From Owenia fusiformis (taxonomy: Eukaryota > Annelida > Polychaeta > Sabellida > Oweniidae): DNA of 64,000 nucleotides. The notes beneath the pieces are model-generated. The model was given only the letters and a program-made list of their open reading frames with translations. It was not told the DNA's origin and ran no database searches. The DNA lies in contig CAIIXF020000010.1 in assembly GCA_903813345.2 (NCBI GenBank), positions 19,293,181 through 19,357,180 of the forward strand, given 5' to 3'. The position numbers were made by a program, and so were the translations under genes. This document shows positions 9,931-21,125 of this stretch, in pieces. Each line of letters starts with the position of its first letter. The stretch's first letter is position 1.

Positions 9931-11667
9931 TTAGTCTTGTTCTTGTTTCACATAATCCCCACTGAAGACACTTCTGACCCCAAGGTCATGGGAGGCTGAA
10001 ATAGTACGTATCTGAGCAGTGCCCGGTGGAGTACCCTGTGACATGGTCACTACAACAATCTTTGGCTTGGCAGATATAGGTGTGGATGATTCTCCACCAA
10101 CAAGCTTTACAACTGAGCGATTCATACTTGAACTGAGGCTTGAGGTTGGAGTACTCGCACCAGCCCTGGATGACACAAGAACAAATTTCTGCCCTGGAGT
10201 TGTTTGGGTCACTCTCCCTTGTATACCTTGTGCATTGAGTACAACGCTGGAGTTTGGACGGGCCTGGGGTTGTGGAGTACGTGGGCCAGTTGAGGACACT
10301 GGAAGAACCTGCCTTGCCTTAGTTACAGCGGCATGAAGAAGCTGCCCCATATAGGCACCAAATTCTTCTTTATAGTCATCTATGTTATCAGGTGGTGTAC
10401 GTGTTTGTTTCAAAGCTGGGGCAACCACCTTGAGTAAGATATTACGCACATGGTCTGAAGATATTCTGTCGACATTTGTCCGAGTTGGTGCTGCGGCTGT
10501 GCTCTGTATTCTCTCACCTTCTGCCTTAACCAAAGGTAAGAGAAATGATTTTATCACCTCTGTGCCCATCTCCCCCAAGCCTGATATAGCTCCATAGTGG
10601 GTAGCAAGTGGGGCTTTATCACTTGACAATGCCTTACTAAATGTTTGTGTTACACGAGTTTGGATGTTGTTGGTCAAACTACTATAGTTCTTACATAACT
10701 GGGACATCAGTCTGGCGGCGAAGTCACGTAATGCCCAGTGATTGTCAACATCAGGTCGCATACATAACTGTTTCGATACGATACAAGTCATTAAAGCAGG
10801 TATCATTTCATGCAGGTATTTCTCAAGGTATATAGAAGTATTGTCCATTAATGACTTCACCATGCGCATGAGATAAATGAGTAATGCAAGGTTATTTTGA
10901 ACCACATTGACTTTCACACCCTCAGCTATAAAGGTAGTGAACCTAGGAAGCATCTGATGCAGACCAGGGTCACTTGCAAGACTTTGCAGGGCCTCAGATC
11001 TTCGGGCTTCATCAGAACCAACACACGCTTCAGTGATTTCTTTGTAATACAACTGCTGCTCCACTGACAACTCATGCATGGCAACGGGCTTTAGTTTTAC
11101 CATCTCTGGACCATGCAACTTATGCTTTGTTTTTGTTGGATCTGCTGACATACGAGGTTTAGTTATTTTGAGAGATGATTTTGGATCAACACTTTCTTCT
11201 TGTTGTTGGTGTTTCGGTACGGGAACTGGATTCTCTGGCACACTGGGCTGTATGCCATCAATCGACAGCCAATGAGACTTTAATACAACATCAAGTGGGA
11301 TTTTAGGAACCTGCGAGTTAACAATTTCGTGTAAATCAAGTTCCTTTTCCTCTTGGAAGTGAAGTTCTCTGCCTCCCCCACTAGCATGACGTAGAGGAAT
11401 GTAATCTTTGGCTTTGAAGCCATACACAGGCTCGACATTCTGGACTTTCAGGGCATGATCAAAATCAACAGTACTCATAGCTTTTCGTTTCCCATGTCGC
11501 ATGAACTTTGCTGCCTCTTGAGCTAGCTGTTGCAGCCTATAGGTGGCATCATTTGCAAGCAACTGAGCGGCATTATCAGGGAGACTTGCGATTCCAATAG
11601 ATTCAGCAAATACTTTGACAGTCTCTATAGTGAGGGTTCCAGTTCCCCTTGGTTCTTTTCCTGCCAT
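9931..11667 (-). CDS. TAF6: TAF6, TFIID/SAGA subunit; intronless CDS
   Basis: One uninterrupted 578-codon frame. Residues about 12-78 form the histone fold ([11 protein letters not shown], then [11 protein letters not shown] and DFDHALK), which in TAF6 pairs with TAF9. It is followed by the family signature NVEPVYGF and HASGGGREL. Residues about 200-400 match the TAF6 C-terminal HEAT-repeat domain ([39 protein letters not shown]). The tail is Ser/Thr/Gln-rich and low in structure. TAF6 is a scaffold subunit of TFIID and of SAGA-type coactivators in the nucleus. The protein is somewhat shorter than human TAF6 (about 680 residues), mostly in the tail. The start is the ATG at 11665-11667; the histone fold begins soon after it. 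The CDS has no intron although neighbouring genes are intron-rich; one intron lies in the 5'UTR. It is divergent from the zinc-finger gene. Confidence 0.95.
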   Translation of the reverse strand: MAGKEPRGTGTLTIETVKVFAESIGIASLPDNAAQLLANDATYRLQQLAQEAAKFMRHGKRKAMSTVDFDHALKVQNVEPVYGFKAKDYIPLRHASGGGRELHFQEEKELDLHEIVNSQVPKIPLDVVLKSHWLSIDGIQPSVPENPVPVPKHQQQEESVDPKSSLKITKPRMSADPTKTKHKLHGPEMVKLKPVAMHELSVEQQLYYKEITEACVGSDEARRSEALQSLASDPGLHQMLPRFTTFIAEGVKVNVVQNNLALLIYLMRMVKSLMDNTSIYLEKYLHEMIPALMTCIVSKQLCMRPDVDNHWALRDFAARLMSQLCKNYSSLTNNIQTRVTQTFSKALSSDKAPLATHYGAISGLGEMGTEVIKSFLLPLVKAEGERIQSTAAAPTRTNVDRISSDHVRNILLKVVAPALKQTRTPPDNIDDYKEEFGAYMGQLLHAAVTKARQVLPVSSTGPRTPQPQARPNSSVVLNAQGIQGRVTQTTPGQKFVLVSSRAGASTPTSSLSSSMNRSVVKLVGGESSTPISAKPKIVVVTMSQGTPPGTAQIRTISASHDLGVRSVFSGDYVKQEQD

Positions 11668-12110
11668 TTTTCAGAGCAGTCTGAAAACAAATGAGATGAT
11701 CGTAAATACATGTATAATGGTCGGATAAATATCTAACACGTATGAATGATGTAGACCAGAATAGTGACCACCATAAATACAGCTTCTATATATTCTTGAA
11801 ATAAACAGAAGACATCAGTCTATTGTGTAGTCTAGTGGATAATGTCACATGCCCAGTCTAACTCTCACTTCTCAAAATCAAATATTAATAACATTGAAAG
11901 TGGGCGATAATACGTTTTAATCAATGCTATAAGCCGTATTTTACATTTTTACCCGATAATAATCACATATATGTATACACAAATACAATGTGCATGTAAA
12001 TACAATACACTAATCCGATACATACCTGAGATGTTGGGGAATTATGACATTTGTTGATCAAATTTCAAAACCAATTTTTAAAACATGGCGGAAGAATATA
12101 ATCTGAAACA
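11668..12110 (-). other. TAF6: TAF6 5'UTR with one intron
   Basis: On the minus strand, GTTTTCAG ends at 11681 and opens the coding exon 13 bases before the ATG. A good donor (CATCTCAG|GTATGTATC) lies at 12026/12025. I infer a short noncoding first exon from about 12110 to 12026 and an intron of 345 bases (12025-11681). The transcription start is not known. Confidence 0.5.
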
Positions 12111-12330
12111 TAGTCCTAACTAATATTCACAGTCTCTTTCGCGCAGAAGAGATAACCTAATAATAAGAGAAACGCGTGTAAGGTGTCATTTAACCCATTT
12201 TTTATAATATCGTGTCAATTAATAAGCTTAAAATAGTTGTACCACTAAGAACTATTTATTGCGTAGTGGTTTCCCCTGTGAGTTCTTGGGCTCTAAAATT
12301 CATTTCACAAAATCCCAGTCAGTGAGCAGG
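12111..12330. promoter_or_regulatory. Putative divergent promoter, TAF6 / zinc-finger gene
   Basis: The inferred noncoding first exons of TAF6 (leftward, ending near 12110) and of the zinc-finger gene (rightward, donor at 12449) leave only a few hundred bases between them. The interval has TTTCGCGCAGAAGAG and AACGCGTG, unusually CpG-bearing for this AT-rich region, and no clear TATA box at a fixed distance. That both genes share control elements is inference from geometry. Confidence 0.4.
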
Positions 12331-12781
12331 ATTTTTCTGATTTGTATTGAGGATTACAGTGTATATAGTTTAGCCTACAATAGGAGAGAACTTCCCACTA
12401 TCCGTGTAATACATATACATATTTAGGTTTATTGCTGTGCATAACCAGGTAAGAGGCCTAACTGATATTTTTGCTTCCTATCCAAACACTGACAGTGTGG
12501 ATGGAAGCTGCTACTACAGAATATATTCTCTAGGTTAATAGTTTAGGTAGCTCTAGCCTAATAGATCATCAGGATTTGGATGTGAAGATATTAGGTTCAA
12601 TTTCCAGACAGGGCATTGTATTTGGCGCAAAGTTTGTAATCGAAACAAACTGCGTGCCTAACTAGGCCATGGGCTTTCAACTAGAATAATTGAAAGCCCA
12701 TGAGTAGGCGCACATATTGACATTGGCACCCTAACAGTGCTTTAATAGATAATTCTTACATTTTGCTTCCAGTGAGGAATA
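12331..12781 (+). other. Zinc-finger gene 5'UTR with one intron
   Basis: A donor at 12448/12449 (ATAACCAG|GTAAGAGG) and an acceptor at 12771-12772 (TTTTGCTTCCAG) define a noncoding first exon and an intron of about 324 bases. The coding exon opens at 12773, nine bases before the ATG. The intron contains a perfect 13-bp hairpin stem, CATGGGCTTTCAA / TTGAAAGCCCATG (12668-12680 and 12690-12702), extended imperfectly outward to GTGC/GCAC. Confidence 0.5.
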
Positions 12782-15700
12782 ATGCTGACGAGACGAAAGT
12801 TGATCGATGTGAAGAAACTTCTAAAGGGAGAGGGATCTGATCACAAAACTGCTAAAGATAATCTTATATCTCCAAATACTTCCACATGTGATAATGACAA
12901 GGTTAGTAGATTGAGAGACAGAGACAAAATTAAACCCAGAAAGAGAGAACTACCAGAAGAGAATCTACAGTCAGCTTCAAATGGAAAAAAGGCCAAGCGA
13001 AAGAAGTTTAAGAAACATCAACCCTATAGTCACACTGAAGAATTTCTAAAGAAACAGGCTTCGAAGATAAAAGACCAAATTAAACTAGTGCAGAAATGGA
13101 AGAAAATGGGAGGTAAAAGGATTCAAAATGAACTAAAACAAGGGTCAAGAAAAAGAAAATCAACAGCAAAAACAAAAGGGAAATCAAACAATAACCAGAA
13201 ACAGAAAGAAAGGAGAAAAGAAATCTCAGTAAAATCAAGGGCCAAATCCAAAATAATAAGGAAAAAGAATACTAAAAAGAGCATAGAAAACACTGCCACA
13301 AATGCAAAAGAAGATAATCTCAAATCAAATGACAATACTGATGTAGAATCAGATGATAATGATTTAATGGACGTTGACACTGAAAATGAACTTCAGAAAC
13401 AACCCTTTAATCATACTGAACAGGCTTTAAAGAAAAAAGGGCAAGATAAACGTATGCAAGAACAGAAAAAAATTAAATTAATTCAACAGCAAAAACAAAA
13501 AGACAGAAAAACAAGATCAACAAAAGCAAGTGCAAAATCCAGAATTATTAAAAAGTACCATAAATACAAAAAACCTCATCAACCTCAGGAACCATTAGAT
13601 CTTCCTGTATATGATGAAATGTACAGTGAAGGAACCCAAGTTATGTTTGGAGTGTTCCAGGAGCTGGCCCTACTAAAGACATGTAGTGTGTTTGTCCAGT
13701 TGAAGTATCGTGGGACATGTCAATATTTTGGGACACATCATGCCATCGACGAATACAAGACCATAGGCTTAAAAAGGAAGCCAGATGATTTTAATATAAT
13801 TCAACATCGAGATGGCCCTAGGTTGTATAGAGGCATTTACTATGAACTACCTAATGCTAGTGCAGAACCAGAAAATAGCCAAATACTCAAAGAAGATGAT
13901 GAGACAACAAATCATGATGATCAGCATACTGTTAAGGAGAACATATTGGGTGTAAACAATGAGGAAGTGGATGTTAAAGACAATCAGCAGAAAACCAATG
14001 TTGTATTGAATGAAAGTAAATTGAATATGAATGACAATATTGATATCTCAACCACAGATCAGTCTAAAGCTGAGAACAAAGCTGCAGATAATGGTTTAAA
14101 CAATTCTTATTATGGAAGTACTGAAATGTCAAATGCTTATCATCGTGAAAGTGAGTCAGATGAAATTATTGGTGACTTTCAAGCAGATATTAATGATCCA
14201 ATGGGCAAGTCTGTAGAAGAAATTGTCACAGAGGCAAAAAACAACTTTTCATCAGATAACAATACTGCTGTGGATGATAGTGATTACATGGAAAATGACA
14301 CAGAAGAATCATTTACAGAAGGCAGAACTGAGGAAAGTTTGAAGGAACTTATAGAAGACTCACTGATTAAGACTGCAAATGAAATTGCCAAAAAGAGCTA
14401 CAGACAAAAACATCATAGGAACTTTTCTAAAGATAAATACAGTCAAGCAATGGCTTCTCATTCTCACCGTATGAAACCTAAGTCTCTGAACAGTACTGAA
14501 CCAAGGTCTTGTGGTTATACAGCATCTGTTCTTGAGAGTGATATCCCAAGTATACCAAAATCTCTGAAATTTAAGCTACAAAACAAAGGAAAATTTGTTG
14601 TCACTCAGCCATTCAGTGTCACAGAATTCCTAAAATCTAAAAAGCAGAAATCAAAAAAGAAAAAGAAAAGATCACAGACCAATATGAAGAGAATTCGATG
14701 CAACAATCAAGCACAGTCTTCCAGATGGAAAAATGCAAGACAGAGGATGCTGTATCACAAAGTGAGGATGCAAACCCTATGGATATGGATCACAACTATG
14801 ATCTCATTAATGAAAAATCTAAATCTGATGTTGATATTGCCAGAGACATGATGTTAGAAGAAAACAGTTCACATTATGAGCCCATCGTGGTTGAGGAGTT
14901 AAGTGAACATGAGACTCAAGGACCAGATCTAAACAACACAGACACATCCGTCTTACCATCTCTTAAACAAGAGATGAAAGGCCCAGTTGATGTTGTTGTC
15001 AAAGTAACAAAGGACCAAACAACAAACTTTATGAGTTATGATGAAGCTATGAAGATTCCTAACACAAAAATCTGTTACATTAAAGGTCCTCATCAAGCCC
15101 ATAATCTCCAAGTGTTCCAATATTTTAGAAATCCTAAAAATTCTAATCTTAAATCAGCAAAGCTGAAATTGGAAAGAGCAAAAGTACAAGCTCTAAAGAA
15201 GCTAAACCCAAAACCCCCGAAACCAAAACCCCCTAAACCTAAAGTTAAAGACTATGTGAAAGAATGCGAGCCTTTCAATATGCTCATAGATGATGATACA
15301 AATAAGGACATTGAGGCACTAAATGCTGCTCAAAATGTAATCAATAAACAAACTGATGGTAATGTTGCTTCAACTACACCGAGTCAAGTCTCAGGAGAGC
15401 ATATTGCTGAACAGGACATCTCTACACAACCACCTATTTCTACTGCACCAGGGGTGGTGAATATAGAGCGAGAGAGTCTGATGTCCCAGCATGCTGGTGG
15501 ACCAATTGGAAGTGTACCTTTAACTCAGGAATATTTGGATCAGCAAGGTCTCTCAATAGATGCACTCATTGATGCACTTGAGCACAGGTAAACCAAATAC
15601 ATGCACTCAGATCTTTCTTGAATTAAGTCACTAAACAGTGATGAATTTCACATTGTGAACATCTAATGAATTTGACTTATTTTATCGATGTAATCGAAAG

Positions 15701-18492
15701 TATGATTAAATTATGAAATGGCAGACTAAAGTTGAAAATGATGTTGTTAAGCACACTTCTGGACACCGAATTATACCATTTTTCTGCTTTAGAATAACTT
15801 AAAATGCCCTTTTTGTTTAGAGTCACTGAGGATAAAGAGGTTGAGCCAGGCTTCACTAGGCCAAGTTTAGAGTCTCTTGTCAACATACCAGGTGTGACCC
15901 TGGTGTACCAACCTGATGGAGGCATAGTTATCAATATGACACCCACAGACCAACAACAATCCAATGTGGCAGATAGTTCAACAATCAACAAGACAGACCT
16001 TCAAAGGACCATTGATACTGTTGTCAAAAAGTAATTATGATTTTTGTTATGTTTTTCATTTGCTGTTTTATTTCATTATCTATGAGAACCATAGAGAAAA
16101 TACTGAAAACTCTGGTAATGAAACACATGTTTCTGGTTGTAAGTAGGGTATGAAAGTATCAGTTTCTTACCTCATTTATAACGCCCAAGTGTCATGTTAA
16201 CTGAAAGCTCCTTCCATGGGCACTTAGCATGCCATGCATGCATTGAATCTTAGAAATAGCACTTGACTCCTGTGCACTTATGCAAAGGTCTGGACAAATG
16301 TTAGTGGGATTTTATCATCAACAATGCATTGTATCCTTTGCCTGCATCCATAGGCTAAGGTCGATAGAAATAATTTTTAAATAAGATGGCATGGCAATCG
16401 ATCTGTGTTTATCTATGTTTCTCTTTGGGGAAAAAGATAATACTGCTGGTGCTGCCATCTTTATATCGGCCCAGAACCTATGCTTGCATCCTTTACCAAA
16501 GTTGCGTCTCCCAATGCCACAATATACACCTTGAAATTTAAAAAATGCTTCATTTTGAAATTGTATGTTTGTATATACGTTCACCATGCTTTCAGTTCCA
16601 AGTCAAAAAAGGCAAAAATGGTAGAAAAGATGAAAGCAGAGCAGGTCAAGGTGGCAAAGGTCTACTACAAGTGTCCCATATGTAGGATACCAGTAAAGAG
16701 AACTCTATTGAATTGCCACATGAAGTCACATGAGGATAAAGGAGAAACTGTTGAAAACTACGACCCAGGCTATGTAATTGATACTGAGCAGTTCAAAGCC
16801 AAGAAATTCTACAGTTTTAACCAGTCTGAACAAAAGTAAGTTGTGAGTTTGGTCTAGTAAATAATTTTTTTCTAATTTTGATTGAGGGTAAAAAATATTC
16901 CGATTTTTTTCAAAAAGACTGTGAAAATGATGACTAGTAGGTATCGTGAAAATGATGACCAGTAGGTATCATACAGGGTGACACAAAAGTACTTTTCATC
17001 TCAATATAAAAATATATCTCCAAACAAAAGTGTATCTGTTTTCAGTAAAATTTGGCAAACAATTAAAATCTGGTGATTGTTTACATTTTCCATAATATCC
17101 TAAATGAATTGTTTCATCTTAGATATGAGTGTTCAGCATGTCAGTTCAGTGCCATAGAGGAGCCACTTATCATCTCTCATAACAAGTCACATTGGACCAG
17201 CAAGCCATACATCTGCAAGTCTTGCTCCATGGCCTTCAAAGGAATTCATCGTGTTCGCAGACACATACAGTCTACACACAAAGGTGCGTTCACAAAATCT
17301 CTCAAATAACAAGTATATGTAAGCCAAGAAAAAATTATATGAAATGTTTCACATTTTTTTATGTGCTTTGTGTACTAATCAATACTCTTTGGTGACTTTA
17401 TAGAAGTACGTCCACATCTGTGTGACATCTGCTCTAAGGCATTTAAACGTCTTGACAACCTGACCAAGCACAGGGATCTTCATCTTATTGACAAGAGGGC
17501 ATTCCCGTGTCCTGCCTGTAATAAAGCCTATGCTGCTAAGGACTACGTTAGGTCCCACCTCAGGAAAAAACATCCAGGTAAAAAACATGTTTGCTTATTT
17601 GACACGTCATTGTTTCAATAGAGGGTGTGCTATATACTGAAGATGGAGTAATAGATGGCACTAGTGGTTTTGGTCGAGCTAGAATACTATTCATGATATG
17701 GAGACAACTGGCAAAGTCACTTAATTTCTTGATTTATCAAATATTTCCATTTTGATTGATGTAAAACTCCATTGGCATGTAACTGTATTATATTGTTAAC
17801 ATGTGGATTGTGATTTAACGTTAAGATTGTGATCCTTAAAAGAGTAAATGAGAAATGAAGATTTTTTAACATTATGTCAATGGTGATTTAGCCCAACCTT
17901 TTTCAGAAAACGTTAAAACCCCTGATAATTGAATAAATGTAAATAGCTGTGCGAATTGATTTGCATTGAGTTGTTTTAATAGAAAATTACACACAGAATT
18001 CATCAAATAGATAGAATCGAGATTTGAAAACCATTAAGCAAATCTTCTGTTACTTTACCCTTTACTAAATGGAATGAATGCCAATAATTTGAAACCGAAA
18101 AAATATTTGTAATAATATTAAATAGTCAAACTTCAGCATACATAATGTTTATCGTAAGGTGATTTACCTTAATGTACCAATATTAAGAAAAATTACATTT
18201 TATTGAGAAAAACTTGCATTCTTTTTCAGATTTCACTGACCACAGATGTGGTACTTGTAAGAAAAGATTCCAGACATACAATCTGAGGCTGCTACATGAA
18301 GCTAATTGTGTTGCTTCTACAACAGACAATATGGAGCCAGTAGATCCTAGTAACATTGAGACATCTGTAGTAATAGAGGACCCACCTATTGCTGTTAATG
18401 ATGACCTACATACCATAGCAAGTGAATCACTTGTGGTTGATATTAACACTGTTTCTACAGTAATATCAACTGAACACTGTTCAGATTTGTAA
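12782..18492 (+). CDS. C2H2 zinc-finger protein, six coding exons, with a -1 frame change in exon 1
   Basis: Exons: 12782-15587, 15821-16030, 16596-16835, 17123-17283, 17404-17577, 18230-18492; every junction agrees in phase and all introns are GT-AG. The product is about 1,284 residues if one base is re-read in exon 1. The N-terminal ~270 residues are very Lys-rich and probably nuclear/nucleolar. A compact, ordered-looking block follows (13607-13850; KTCSVFVQLKYRGTCQYFG). A long acidic/Asn-rich region comes next, then a PKPPKPKPPKP stretch near 15210. Six fingers close the protein: YKCPICRIPV, YECSACQFSA, YICKSCSMAF, HLCDICSKAF, FPCPACNKAY, and a last C2HC-type HRCGTCKKRF..HEANC. A SKPY linker sits between fingers 2 and 3. 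I infer a nucleic-acid-binding nuclear protein; I recognise no orthologue. Frame 1 stays open to 14851; the true frame from about 14641 on is -1 relative to it. Confidence 0.85.
13019..14680 (+). repeat. Three internal protein repeats in the zinc-finger gene
   Basis: Within exon 1 a basic module recurs with the entry motif QP(Y/F)(S/N)xTExxLK: QPYSHTEEFLKKQ at 13019, QPFNHTEQALKKKG at 13400, and QPFSVTEFLKSKKQ at 14606. The first two continue with Gln/Lys-rich helix and then K(S/A)KSRxIxKKxxK. The third breaks off at the frame-change site. Confidence 0.65.
14641..14680 (+). other. Site of -1 frame change: A-AAA-AAG slippery heptamer
   Basis: Frame 1 reads TCA AAA AAG AAA AAG AAA AGA; the heptamer A AAA AAG lies at 14653-14659 and a second G AAA AAG follows at 14659-14665. 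The -1 frame has a stop just upstream (TAA, 14638-14640), opens at 14641 and continues for about 315 codons to the exon end. Frame 1 degrades within 60 codons and stops at 14851. The gene therefore needs -1 here, either by ribosomal slippage or because the assembly has one base extra or two short in the A-run. A short intron with an acceptor after 14640 is possible but would lack a pyrimidine tract. Confidence 0.7.
16970..17000 (+). mobile_element. Solo mariner-like end fragment
   Basis: TACAGGGTGACACAAAAGTA resembles the CAGGGTGxCxCAAAAGT terminus of mariner elements. No partner repeat is nearby, so only a fragment remains, inside the third intron of the zinc-finger gene. Confidence 0.35.
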
Positions 18493-18795
18493 TATTACAG
18501 ACATATTACGCATGTTATGGAGTTTCATGTTGGCAGCTATTTACCCATTTGTTTTGAGAAATTCAGTAGAAATCTATATCTTGTGTTTGCATAATTATGG
18601 TATTGCATCTATATTTTGTTATAAACCAGATATCATGTAGTAATATTCAAATCTATTCCAGGGAATACTGTTCTTTTCATGCTAACAAACGATCACAATG
18701 AAACGATGGTATTTAGCTTGATTTTTAATGTAGGTGCAATTATTTAATGAGTTTGTAGAAAATAATTCATTCTCTGTTTTCAAAGAACTGACTTC

Positions 18796-18801
18796 AATAA
18801 A
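18796..18801 (+). terminator. Poly(A) signal of the zinc-finger gene
   Basis: AATAAA lies about 300 bases after the stop codon, within a plausible 3'UTR. No nearer canonical hexamer is apparent on this strand. Confidence 0.5.
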
Positions 18802-21121
18802 TTCAATAGTTGCCTGAACTGTTAGTGATATAAACGTACACATGAGGCAAGGACAAGGATAGTCAAAGGATGAGGCTTGTAGAAAGAATGTTGGTAAAAA
18901 GATGGCGGGGCAGTCAATATGTTCTATGATATGTCATTTGTGTATATTATGAACGCACTACTGCTATCTAGCCTATTTATTCACGCGCGTGATCTACGTC
19001 TGAATGCGCGTAATTTACATCTACGGTTGCGTTATCAAACGCCTGCATTTATTGTGTAGGTTCCAAGGAGTAGATTCAGCAAACATACCTTTCCTACCCA
19101 TGGCTTAAAGTTTTCAGGAATAAATGGACCAAAATCTGACACTATTGGGTTCAATACAAATCTGGGTTTATTTCTAGGGGGAGTAGGTGGTCAAGTAAGA
19201 GTTATTGAATTAAGGTCATATTTCATTTTTCCTATGAAAATATTTTTTCCTCTAAATTTGAAAGTATATGTAATGAGTCTACATTATGCATAAGCCATGC
19301 CTACCCTAACATCTTATTAATAAATGTATAAGTATTATTCCATCGAACGAAGTTCGGTATGGATATAGAGAAGCCCTTCGTCAGACTTTTTCAAGATGGC
19401 CGCCACTTTAAAAATGGCGGGAATATTCTGCGAAAATCTTCAGTTTTTCATTTTAAACCAAGGTAACAAATATTATGATTCGAAATTTGGTAGTATATTC
19501 ACAACATCTATTTGTTTCACATATATTCCGTGTTTTTCAGCCCGACACCCTCGTCAGAGGTGGCAATTAGCGAAGACAGGAATTTTGAGATCTCTGAAGT
19601 ATAGCTTTAATAGTCCAAATGAAAGGCAAATTAGAGTAGATGTTTTTTTATTTGAGCCTCGTAAAATCCAAATGGCCGCCTAAAATATTTCCCTGATCTC
19701 TTCAAAGTATGGCTATATTATACTCAAATTGAAGGAATTTTAGAGTATATCACAAATAGTATTGTTTCTTTGAATCACGCCTCAGAAAATTCAAAATGGA
19801 CTTTCTAATGTATGGAAGAGTAGATAGTAAACATTACACTTTGACATATTCAGATTCATGAAAATAGTGTTCGTTGGGATTTGCTTCTCCCCCAGAGCCG
19901 ATTACTAGTATTAATCGGTCGTCCAGTTTAACGATCGAATCCTTCATTATTTTGATGTCGTAGGAAATGTCCATCTTACGGTTGGTTTGAAGTATTACAT
20001 TACACGGTTCAACATTTAACATGGATGGTGGGTGTATGTCTAGGATGTCCATGTTGCATTTCGAATTTGGTTTTATTAAATTTACCTCACCTATTCTACA
20101 TCCTACTCGTACATAACATTTCCTGGAATGAACCCGTAACGATGATTATTACTAAAATATATTTGGTCAAGAAAATAACAAAACACAATGATACTGTACA
20201 ATGGACTCGTGATTAATGACAACTAAAATTGTACGCCTTCCAAAAATACAAAATAGGCTCATATAACATTGATTTACTTGGTCTATCGGTCACTGTGATT
20301 CATATAACATTGGTTTAATATAGTTGAACCTTTGAAACGCGCTACTGAGCACGTAACCGTGGCTACTCCCTTCTAAGCTACACAATACACATAGCCACTG
20401 GATCGTGAATTTTTAAGGTATTGCTCACGATGTGAACTTTAAGCTGAATTCGAACCAAAATATGAAGAAATAGTTTCATACCGTAGATTTTGTGGATTTA
20501 TACATTGACGCACAGTAAGATTTTTTCATAAGGTAAGATTTTTAAACATTTATCACTTCAGTTTTTTGTCAAAAGTGCTAACAGAGCCTAATAAAGGTGT
20601 TCAACAAGAAAAAGATAAAATATAGTTAAAAAGAATTTAGTGCTTTATCACTATCAACGAGTTTTATAAAATTTATATCTAGTTTACTATTTTTGCTAGA
20701 TTTCATAAGATATTTGTCAATCCTCTAAGGTAATATTAAAGTTGTAACTTAAATTATTCAATATCTTGGTCCATTTTCTACATCGGGAAATACCATATTG
20801 GCCCTAGGTATAAAATCCATATTCAGTTCCTCTCGGTAAATAACCTCTATCATAACTTTATTGGAGAAGTCAAATGTGCTGTCCTTCTAACCAACAAATA
20901 ATTACGATACATTTTATATGTCATGGTTTATATAATTCTTAGAAATCAATGATTGATGACATTAATTATTACTTTTCTACTTACATTACATACTAGTAAT
21001 TAAAATACATTTGACCTAACTTATGGTGTGTCCATTCTGTTAAACCAGTGTATCATCACATCGTGAGTAAACTATATATACTTTAGTGCATTTGATTTAT
21101 CAACAATTTTCTTTTTTTCAG
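18802..21121. other. Intergenic region and 5' flank of the collagen/EGF gene
   Basis: Contains a repeat-like piece around 19340-19690 (CGAACGAAGTTCGGTATGGA; AAGATGGCCGCC motifs recur as AAATGGCCGCC). A fragment like its start reappears near 42089 as AACGAAGTTGGGGTAAGGAT. A minus-strand coding-like fragment lies at 19834-20052. A donor-like ATAAGGTAAGATT near 20530 and the acceptor at 21120-21121 could bound a noncoding exon of the next gene; this is tentative. Confidence 0.4.
19834..20052 (-). pseudogene. Possible Calx-beta-like coding fragment
   Basis: A 72-codon minus-strand frame reads like protein rather than random AT-rich DNA. It contains NRKMDISYDIKIMKDSIVKL followed by DDRLILVIGSG, similar in style to the DxxxxFTVxL strand pair of Calx-beta domains. 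I could not find flanking exons; the frame ends in a stop after EYVKV. It may be a lone terminal exon, a gene relic, or chance. Confidence 0.25.
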
Positions 21122-21125
21122 AGAC

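Noticed and set aside
13123-13380. 85-residue minus-strand frame rich in Phe and Leu
   Set aside because: It is the antisense shadow of the Lys-rich region of the zinc-finger gene.
14512-14647. A short intron explaining the frame change in the zinc-finger gene
   Set aside because: A donor-like AAG|GTCTTG and an AG after 14640 exist, but there is no pyrimidine tract before the acceptor and the removed sequence looks coding. Not excluded, only less likely.
19396-19683. 95-residue frame starting MAATLKMAGIFC
   Set aside because: The motif AAGATGGCCGCC and its repeats look like interspersed repeat sequence; no domain and no splice context.
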